Positions 3,708-9,389 of a DNA stretch of 9,389 nt are shown here, piece after piece. The notes beneath the pieces are model-generated. The model ran no database searches. It was not told the origin of the DNA and was given only the letters and a program-made list of their open reading frames with translations. Position 1 is the stretch's first letter, and each line of letters starts with the position of its first letter. The translations under genes were made by a program, and so were the position numbers. Source of the DNA: an uncultured Lactobacillus sp. (GTDB taxonomy: Bacteria; Bacillota; Bacilli; Lactobacillales; Lactobacillaceae); the NCBI GenBank assembly GCA_910587695.1, contig CAJUNC010000034.1, forward strand, positions 1-9,389, written 5' to 3'.

Positions 3708-3812
3708 ATGAAACAGACAAAAGACGCTGGTCTTGTGAGCTGTGGCTTGGAAGAATATTTGATTAATAAGCTTGATCGTGAGATTAGCAAGAAAGACGAC
3801 GAGAAGAAGTAA
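3708..3812 (+). CDS. Small charged phage peptide (34 aa)
   Basis: The ATG at 3708 has AAAGGAAG at 3696-3703. The 34-residue product (begins MKQTKDAGLVSCGLEEYLIN) ends in a highly charged tail (SKKDDEKK) and has no membrane segment. It is the first frame after the leader terminator and would be the first gene of the packaging operon. I recognise no family. The ribosome site supports translation, but the gene is short. Confidence 0.55.
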   Translation: MKQTKDAGLVSCGLEEYLINKLDREISKKDDEKK

Positions 3813-3844
3813 TTTAAGCAAATTTCAAATTGGGGGTGATCCAG

Positions 3845-4108
3845 TTGCAATGGTTACAAAACGGCTGGACATGCTTTGAAATGGTATTTAATGACGGAAA
3901 TGTAGTTACGTTCAAGGGGCTTCCTTGCATCGGTTGGGAGAATATAAAGTATTTTGACGAACAAGGAAACAAAATCTCATATAAAGAATTGAAACGAAAA
4001 TATGGTTACTGTGAGTTTTTAAGTTCATTTGATGAACGTGGCAGACGTATATTTGTGTCTGGTAGTGAATCAAAATGGTTAGAGTATATTAAAAATCTCA
4101 AGCAGTAA
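3845..4108 (+). CDS. Hypothetical phage protein (87 aa)
   Basis: I prefer the TTG at 3845 because the strong GGGGGTGAT (3832-3840) lies just upstream of it. An in-frame TTG at 3830 would give 92 residues but would place the Shine-Dalgarno sequence inside the gene. The product is a mixed alpha/beta-looking soluble protein (MQWLQNGWTCFEMVFNDGN, then VVTFKGLPCIGWENIKYFD) with a C-terminal WLEYIKNLKQ. There are no known motifs. The gene lies directly upstream of terS, a place where many phages carry accessory or HNH genes, but no HNH motif is present. Confidence 0.68.
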   Translation: MQWLQNGWTCFEMVFNDGNVVTFKGLPCIGWENIKYFDEQGNKISYKELKRKYGYCEFLSSFDERGRRIFVSGSESKWLEYIKNLKQ

Positions 4109-4127
4109 TAAAAAATAAGATTACTTT

Positions 4128-4149
4128 GGAGGTGGGTGATATGAAGTGA
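4128..4149 (+). promoter_or_regulatory. Ribosome site with a two-codon start-stop frame before terS
   Basis: GGAGG at 4128-4132 is ideally placed (8 nt) for the ATG at 4141, but that frame reads ATG AAG TGA and stops at once. The terS frame opens at the GTG at 4146, which overlaps this stop (GTGA) and is 13 nt from GGAGG. Either ribosomes reinitiate at the GTG, or a base has been lost from an original ATG AAA GTG. Confidence 0.5.
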
Positions 4150-4985
4150 GTCGCATTGAAGATGCTGAAAAAGACTACTTATCTGGGATGAAGTATAAGG
4201 ATATTGCCGAAAAGTATGGCGTGTCACTTAATACTGTCAAATCTTGGAAAAGTCGCAATGGTTGGCAAAGGGATGCAACCAAGAAAAAGGGTGCACACAA
4301 AAAGTCAAAAAGGGTGCACACAAAAAAGAGCAAAGTTGCACAGGCAAGAAGTCCAGATGTAATCGATGAGCTAGTAGAAAATGATGAGCTAAAAGACCGT
4401 CAGAAAGCCTTTTGCCTGTATTATTTGCAACGTTACAATGCTACTTGGGCGTATCAAAAAGCGTATGGCGCTGACTATGAAACGGCTAGAAGAAACGGTC
4501 ACAGATTGCTGACAAATGCTGACATAAAAAAGCAACTCACAGAGTTAAAAAAACAACAGTCTGCGGAGCTTTATGCAACGGCTAATGATATTATGCTCAG
4601 TTACCTTAAACAAGCTCACAGCGACGTTACAGACGTTTTAGAATTCAAGACAGTCAAACGTCTTAAGTGGAATAAAGTACCTGACGACACGGGTGAGTAT
4701 GAAGATGCAAACGGTCATTATCGTTTAGATCCTAAAATTGACCCAGAAACAGGAGAACAAGCATTCTATTATGAAAATCTAGTCTTGCTTAAAGATAGCA
4801 GTAAGGTCGACACGTCTAACATCAAGAGTATTCGTATCAACGATGGCGAAGCTGTTGTCGAGATGTATGATAAGCAAAGAGCGATGAAAGAATTGCTCGA
4901 GCGTCTTCCAAGCGTTGATGATACAAGCGACAAACCTAAGACAGTTGTGTTAAATGACATCAAGGAGACTAAACAAGATGACTAA
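4146..4985 (+). CDS. terS: Phage terminase small subunit (PBSX XtmA-like)
   Basis: The 279-residue product recognises phage DNA and recruits the large subunit for packaging. The N-terminal helix-turn-helix, about residues 5-42 (YLSGMKYKDIAEKYGVSLNT, then VKSWKSRNGW), is typical of PBSX/XtmA-like small subunits. A lysine-rich linker follows at about 46-66, then a Terminase_2-type domain from about residue 80 with the signature 'LKDRQKAFCLYYLQRYNATW'-'AYQKAYG' and 'ARRNGHRLLTNADIKKQL'. The acidic C-terminus probably contacts the large subunit or portal. The start is a GTG preceded by an odd two-codon frame. A DNA-level direct repeat lies in the linker coding region. The 3' end overlaps terL by 8 nt. 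Confidence 0.93.
   Translation: MSRIEDAEKDYLSGMKYKDIAEKYGVSLNTVKSWKSRNGWQRDATKKKGAHKKSKRVHTKKSKVAQARSPDVIDELVENDELKDRQKAFCLYYLQRYNATWAYQKAYGADYETARRNGHRLLTNADIKKQLTELKKQQSAELYATANDIMLSYLKQAHSDVTDVLEFKTVKRLKWNKVPDDTGEYEDANGHYRLDPKIDPETGEQAFYYENLVLLKDSSKVDTSNIKSIRINDGEAVVEMYDKQRAMKELLERLPSVDDTSDKPKTVVLNDIKETKQDD
4284..4342 (+). repeat. 23-bp-spaced direct repeats inside terS, candidate packaging site
   Basis: AAAAAGGGTGCACACAAAAA occurs at 4284-4303 and again at 4307-4326, a spacing of 23 bp. A degenerate third copy with GCACA lies at 4338-4342, 22 bp further on. Because 23 is not a multiple of three, the copies are read in different frames (KKGAHKK versus RVHTKK), so the repeat is a DNA feature. 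The spacing is close to two helical turns. Confidence 0.55.
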
Positions 4986-6285
4986 TGTTGTAAAACTATC
5001 TGAACAGATAAACCCACATTTCTACGGTATGTGGAATACTAAAAAGCCGTATATCATCGCTAAGGGTGGTCGTGGGTCGTTCAAATCATCTGTGATCAGT
5101 CTGCGCCTAGTTGTCAATGTGTTGCAACAAGTACAAGAAAATCGTAAAGCTAATGTGATCTGTGTGCGTGAGAATGCAACATACTTGCGCGATAGTGTCT
5201 ATAATCAAATTTTGTGGGCGATGGACCTATTACACGTCTCTGATGAGTTCAGAGCATACTCATCACCGCTTAGGATCGTGCATAGACGGACTGGAAGCAC
5301 GTTTTATTTTTACGGTGCTGATGATCCGTTCAAGCTTAAGTCAAATACGGTGCGTGATATTGTTTCGGTATGGTTTGAGGAGGCTGCGAACATGAAGGGC
5401 CCAGATGTATTTGATCAAGCGATCCCGACGTTTATACGGCAAAAAGCTAAGTACATCGATAAAGTTCAAGTGTTCTTTAGTTATAACCCGCCAAGAAACC
5501 CTTACGATTGGGTGAATGCGTGGGTTGCTGATAAAGAGAACGATCCAGATTACTTTGTCGATACGAGTACTTACCTAGATGATGAGCTAGGGTTTACCAC
5601 TGAACAGCAATTAAAGCTCATCGAAAAGTACAAAGAAAATGATCCAGACTATTACCGCTGGTTATATCTCGGTGAAGTTGTTGGGTTAGGAACAAACATT
5701 TATAACATGGATAACTTCCATAGCCTTAGAGAGTTACCAGAAGATGATTATTTATTGTACATCTATTTTAGCGTCGATGTTGGACATGAAGTATCTGCTA
5801 CTACTTGTCTATGCTATGGGTTGACACGTAAAGGCAAAATTATACTGCTTGACTGTTATTACTACAGTCCGGCTGGCAAAGTGCGTAAGAAAGCGCCTGT
5901 TGAACTATCTCAAGATCTTAAAAGGTTCATTGATAGCAATAAAGAACGCTGGCGTAAACCTGTAAGACGCATGACAATGGATAGTGCAGAAGGTGCATTA
6001 GATAACCAGATGTATCGTGACTATGGCATCAGATGGCATAAAGTTAGTAAATTAAAAAAAGTAGACATGATCGATCGTGTGCAGAACATAGCTGCGCAAG
6101 GTCGATTATTTTATTTGGATACTGACGCTAACAAGATCTACGTTGAAGAACATCGCAATTATCGCTGGGATGAAAATACGCTTGAAAGTGCTGATCCTAA
6201 GGTAATTAAAGAGGGAGACCATACTTGCGATGCAGAGCAATATTTATTTAGAGACAACGAACGTGATTTTGGCTTGAAATACTAA
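4978..6285 (+). CDS. terL: Phage terminase large subunit (Terminase_3 / PBSX XtmB-like)
   Basis: The 435-residue length fits the PBSX-type large terminase. I chose the ATG at 4978, with AAGGAG at 4961-4966; an upstream in-frame ATG at 4954 would add 8 residues. The ATPase half has the Walker A-like KGGRGSFKSS at about 29-38, with the invariant lysine at 36, and Walker B VSVWFEEA at about 129-136, with the catalytic glutamate at 135. The nuclease half has the RNase H-like acidic residues in FSVDVG (about D266), TMDSAEG (about D334) and HTCDAEQY (about D417). All needed residues are present, so the motor should be functional. It overlaps terS by 8 nt and is followed by the portal gene after 12 nt. 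Confidence 0.96.
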   Translation: MTNVVKLSEQINPHFYGMWNTKKPYIIAKGGRGSFKSSVISLRLVVNVLQQVQENRKANVICVRENATYLRDSVYNQILWAMDLLHVSDEFRAYSSPLRIVHRRTGSTFYFYGADDPFKLKSNTVRDIVSVWFEEAANMKGPDVFDQAIPTFIRQKAKYIDKVQVFFSYNPPRNPYDWVNAWVADKENDPDYFVDTSTYLDDELGFTTEQQLKLIEKYKENDPDYYRWLYLGEVVGLGTNIYNMDNFHSLRELPEDDYLLYIYFSVDVGHEVSATTCLCYGLTRKGKIILLDCYYYSPAGKVRKKAPVELSQDLKRFIDSNKERWRKPVRRMTMDSAEGALDNQMYRDYGIRWHKVSKLKKVDMIDRVQNIAAQGRLFYLDTDANKIYVEEHRNYRWDENTLESADPKVIKEGDHTCDAEQYLFRDNERDFGLKY

Positions 6286-6297
6286 GGGGGTGCGACC

Positions 6298-7833
6298 TTG
6301 AATATCGTTGACCGAATAAAAATATTATTTAGGAAAGGGGGCGCTAAAGTAGGTATGGTGAAACAACTTAACAAGATCACTGATGACGAGCGTATTGCTA
6401 TTAGTCAAAGTGAGTACGATCGCATTGATATGAACCTGAAATACTACCAAAATAAATTTCCGAAAGTTGAATATTTGACAAGCAATGGCTATAAGCGAAG
6501 ACGTCCTTTTCATGGTTCGGAACTAGACAAGAAAGCTTGTGAGCGCTTAGCGTCTATTTTATTCAATGAACAATGCGAGATTTCAGCTAAAGATAGCGTT
6601 GCTAACGAATTTATTGAGTCAGTGCTTGTCCAAAACCACTTCAACCAAGTGTTTGAAGAAAAACTTGAAACTGCTATTGCTTTGGGAGGAGTTGCTGCGC
6701 GACCTTACGTTGATGACCAAGATAATATTAGGATCGCTTGGGCGTATGCAAAGCAATTTTATCCACTACGCAACAACACTGATCGTATTTCAGAAGCTGC
6801 TTTTTCTAGTCGAACCGTTAAGACTGAAAATGATATGCCTGTATATTATACGTTGTTAGAGTTTCATGAGTGGACTGGTCCTACAAGTTATAAGATCACT
6901 AATGAGCTTTATAGATCTGAACAGGTTGATGTAATTGGAATGCAAGTTAGTCTTTCAGCGCTGTACCCTAATATGCAAGAAGTGGTAGTATTCGATGACA
7001 TTATAAAAGCTCCTATCTTTGCATATTTGAAGACACCTGGGCGAAACAGTAAAAATTTAGAGTCGCCACTTGGACTAGGTCTTGCTGATCGTGCACTTGT
7101 ACAAATGAAGACGATCAACCAAATTTACGATCAGTTCTATCGTGAAATCAAACTCGGAAAACGAAAAATTGGTATCCCCGAAGAATTTCTTAGATCTGAG
7201 ATCGCTTATAATGCTGACGACTCTATCAGTGAGGGGATGCCGATGGTATTTGATACAGATCAAGATGTTTATGTTAAATTACGTGGCGATTCTGCTGACT
7301 CAGGTATACAAAATCTAACGCCAGAAATTAGAGCGAGCCAATATCATGACTCGCTCGATATTTTGTTACGGTCGTTTGAAGATTATGTAGGCTTTAGTGC
7401 TGGTACATTTAGTCTTAGCTCAAACGGTTCTATTACAACGGCTACAGAAGTCGTATCGAACAACAGCAAGACGTATCAAACTAGATCTAGTTACTTGACT
7501 CAAGTCGAAGGTTTTATCAAGGACCTTTGCAAAGCTATTTTAGAAGTTGCTTCGATCGGTGAGTTGTTTAGTGATGGGCAAGCTCGTTATACAGGCGATG
7601 TTGACGTTGAGATCGATACGCATTTTGATGATGGCGTCTTTGTCGATAAAGATAAGCAAAAAGAAGAAGAGCGTACAGATGTTGCTGCAAGCATCATGCC
7701 AAAACTGCAATATTTGATGCGCAATTATGGACTATCTGAACAAGAAGCTAAACAATGGCTAAGGCAAGTTGACGAAGAGAGTCCAGACTTTAGCACTAAT
7801 TCGATCGATGAAGAACCGGAAGAAGTTGAATAG
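6298..7833 (+). CDS. Phage portal protein (A118/SPP1-like)
   Basis: The 511-residue product would form the dodecameric ring through which DNA enters and leaves the head. The start is a TTG at 6298 with GGGGGTG at 6286-6292; an internal ATG at 6355 lacks family-consistent N-terminal sequence. Features fitting A118-type portals include an N-terminal 'RIKILFRKGG' and 'IAISQSEYDRIDMNLKYYQN' (about 30-50), and 'RRRPFHGSELDKKACERLAS' (about 67-86). A middle segment is 'PLGLGLADRALVQMKTINQI' (about 256-275), and a C-terminal portion is 'GFSAGTFSLSSNGSITTATE' (about 364-383) leading into the crown-like helices. The acidic C-terminal tail (NSIDEEPEEVE) is common. It lies between terL and the minor capsid gene, as expected. 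Confidence 0.93.
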   Translation: MNIVDRIKILFRKGGAKVGMVKQLNKITDDERIAISQSEYDRIDMNLKYYQNKFPKVEYLTSNGYKRRRPFHGSELDKKACERLASILFNEQCEISAKDSVANEFIESVLVQNHFNQVFEEKLETAIALGGVAARPYVDDQDNIRIAWAYAKQFYPLRNNTDRISEAAFSSRTVKTENDMPVYYTLLEFHEWTGPTSYKITNELYRSEQVDVIGMQVSLSALYPNMQEVVVFDDIIKAPIFAYLKTPGRNSKNLESPLGLGLADRALVQMKTINQIYDQFYREIKLGKRKIGIPEEFLRSEIAYNADDSISEGMPMVFDTDQDVYVKLRGDSADSGIQNLTPEIRASQYHDSLDILLRSFEDYVGFSAGTFSLSSNGSITTATEVVSNNSKTYQTRSSYLTQVEGFIKDLCKAILEVASIGELFSDGQARYTGDVDVEIDTHFDDGVFVDKDKQKEEERTDVAASIMPKLQYLMRNYGLSEQEAKQWLRQVDEESPDFSTNSIDEEPEEVE

Positions 7834-7835
7834 TC

Positions 7836-9347
7836 ATGACTGCAAGAGATCGTATGCAACAAGCTGGTGATAACATCATCAATTTGTACGCAAACCTTGA
7901 AGAGCGAATTTTTAGCGAGATCATCAACGCTCTTAAGAGTGCTGATTTTGCTAATGTAGCTAAAGAAGATGTACTTAAGTGGCAACTTGATCAGCTTAAT
8001 AAGATGGGTGTGCTAAACGAGCGGATAATCAAGCTAGTAGCAGACTATGACGGATTATCGCAACAAGCTATTTATGACTTTGTGGAAGCAAATGGAATGG
8101 CGATCATCGACGAAAGCGATCAAGAGTTGCAACGTATGCAACATAAGGCTTTGCCTATCAGCGACAAAGCTAGCGATCTACTAGATGCGCTTAGAAAGCA
8201 AACTTGGGATGATTTAAATAACAACGTTAATCAGACGCTGATTACTCGTAACTTTGGCAATAGTGCACCGATGCGAGCATACCAAGCGATTTTAAAACAA
8301 GCGACTATTGAGAGCATGACAGGCCTAAAAACTAACGAACAAGCGATAAAAGATGCGATCTATAAGCAAGTTGATGCAGGTCTAAAATCAAATATGGTGG
8401 ATAAAGCTGGACATCGATGGAGTATTGAAGGTTATACCCGCACCGTGATCACCACAACTGTAAACCGTGCGCATCACGAGCTCAGAACTCAGCGTATGAA
8501 AGATTACGGACAAACATTGTGTGTAATGAGTTGGCATATGGCAAGTCGTGAAGCTTGTGCGTATATACAAGGTCACGTTGTCAATATGGTCCCACCAAAT
8601 GATCCACGATATAACGCTAAATACGACAGCATCTATAATCATGGATATGGTCAACCTAGTGGAACGTTGGGCATCAACTGTCATCATAATTTTTATCCAT
8701 TTTCAGAAGATACGAACACTAACAATCAGCATCCAACGGTCACACCGGAAGAAGCGATCAAGAATGCTGGATTACAGCAAAAGCAACGTCAGTATGAACG
8801 ATCTATCAGAGATGCTAAGAAACGCTTACGAGTGGCAGAAGAATTGGAAGATGAAACAATGATAGCCAATTCTAAAACGCTTATTGCAAACAGGCAGAGA
8901 AAGCTTAGACAGTTGATCAAGGAAGTAAATAAAAATGATCAGATATTGGCTCGTGACTATAATCGTGAACAAATAGCTCAAAGCAATATGGAGAGCGAAA
9001 CGAAGGATTTTGTGCAAAAGCGTCTAACGATGAACATGGATAAGCAGAATGTGCATTTTAAAGGCACTATGGAGTATAATAGACGTATGGAACAAGGGCG
9101 TGATACCAACCATAGGTACTATGGCAAGAAGCCAAGTTATTTTACTATTTCTGCTGATAAGTTAGATAAAATTGTAAAGGAAAATATAAACCTATCAAAA
9201 CTGAGTGATAGATACCAATTTTTAGATGTAGGCGAAGCTATTGGGATCTGTATAGTTAACGGGAAAGAACTAGAAACTACTAGAATGCGTGTGGCGCTGT
9301 CTAAAAAAGGTTATCATGCAATACCAGCTGTCCCAAGGAGGAAATAA
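7836..9347 (+). CDS. MuF-like minor capsid protein 2 with C-terminal Ntox50-type toxin domain
   Basis: The ATG is 2 nt after the portal stop. Residues 1 to about 290 fit the Phage_min_cap2 family, including 'TTTVNRAHHELRTQRMKDYG' at about 206-225 and the closing 'GTLGINCHHNFYPFSED' at about 276-292, which resembles the cysteine/histidine end of MuF/SPP1 gp7-type domains. A charged helical linker follows (about 305-395, rich in K, R, E, Q). The last ~100 residues (about 401-503) look like a polymorphic toxin type 50 domain: DKQNVHFKGTMEYNRRMEQG, a central LDKIVKEN, FLDVGEAIGICIVNGKELET and the end signature LSKKGYHAIPAVP. H407 and H494 are candidate active-site residues. MuF proteins carrying C-terminal toxins are known from temperate Firmicutes phages. 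Capsid assignment is firm; the toxin call rests on pattern memory. Confidence 0.88.
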   Translation: MTARDRMQQAGDNIINLYANLEERIFSEIINALKSADFANVAKEDVLKWQLDQLNKMGVLNERIIKLVADYDGLSQQAIYDFVEANGMAIIDESDQELQRMQHKALPISDKASDLLDALRKQTWDDLNNNVNQTLITRNFGNSAPMRAYQAILKQATIESMTGLKTNEQAIKDAIYKQVDAGLKSNMVDKAGHRWSIEGYTRTVITTTVNRAHHELRTQRMKDYGQTLCVMSWHMASREACAYIQGHVVNMVPPNDPRYNAKYDSIYNHGYGQPSGTLGINCHHNFYPFSEDTNTNNQHPTVTPEEAIKNAGLQQKQRQYERSIRDAKKRLRVAEELEDETMIANSKTLIANRQRKLRQLIKEVNKNDQILARDYNREQIAQSNMESETKDFVQKRLTMNMDKQNVHFKGTMEYNRRMEQGRDTNHRYYGKKPSYFTISADKLDKIVKENINLSKLSDRYQFLDVGEAIGICIVNGKELETTRMRVALSKKGYHAIPAVPRRK

Positions 9348-9389
9348 CTGTTAATCAAAATATATTAAAATGTAATCAAACGCGATATA

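Noticed and set aside
9335..9389. AAGGAGG at 9335-9341 as the ribosome site of a further gene, and a TAATCAAA repeat at 9352 and 9373
   Set aside because: The AAGGAGG is coding sequence for PRRK, and no ATG, GTG or TTG with an open frame follows at a suitable distance; the ATG at 9370 is followed at once by TAA. The repeat is short and AT-rich, and the window ends too soon to judge.

Overview
This window is part of a temperate tailed-phage genome, most likely a prophage of a low-GC Gram-positive bacterium. Lactobacillaceae is my best guess. The guess rests on strong GGAGG-type ribosome binding sites, frequent GTG/TTG starts, an ArpU-type late regulator, and a PBSX-like terminase followed by an A118-like portal and minor capsid protein. 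All convincing genes are on the + strand. No integrase, repressor or host gene is visible, so the attachment sites lie outside the window.

Layout. (1) Positions 1-1395 are the end of the early/middle region: a run of tightly coupled small genes, three of them encoding tiny membrane peptides, ending in a RusA-type Holliday junction resolvase. (2) Positions 1396-1783 are protein-free but rich in RNA structure: an 11-bp long-range stem, a 12-bp hairpin whose loop is perfectly complementary to a site downstream, and a tRNA T-arm-like hairpin at the 3' end. (3) Positions 1784-2759 hold two small genes and an ArpU-family late transcription regulator, whose ribosome binding site lies inside a 9-bp inverted repeat; an intrinsic terminator follows. 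(4) Positions 2760-3376 hold a separate transcription unit: a near-consensus promoter overlapped by a perfect 21-bp palindrome, a 51-residue membrane-active-looking peptide, a terminator hairpin, and then two more small genes. (5) Positions 3365-3691 hold four tandem ~11-bp repeats (a candidate ArpU operator), a candidate activator-dependent promoter, and a second structured protein-free stretch with a pseudoknot, a T-arm-like hairpin and an intrinsic terminator. The T-arm strand can alternatively pair with the terminator. (6) Positions 3708-9347 hold the packaging and head genes: two small genes, terS, terL, portal, and a MuF/minor-capsid-2 protein that ends in what looks like a polymorphic toxin domain of the Ntox50 type.

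How it may work together (inference): the ArpU-like protein accumulates late, binds the repeats at 3365-3408 and switches on a transcript that starts in the second structured RNA. A terminator/antiterminator choice in that leader could then gate expression of the packaging genes. TerS and TerL package DNA through the portal, and the MuF-toxin protein is built into the head. The two structured RNAs share a 17-nt motif (15/17 identical) and a T-arm-like 3' element. They are the most likely undescribed element here, and I cannot assign either to a known RNA family by eye.
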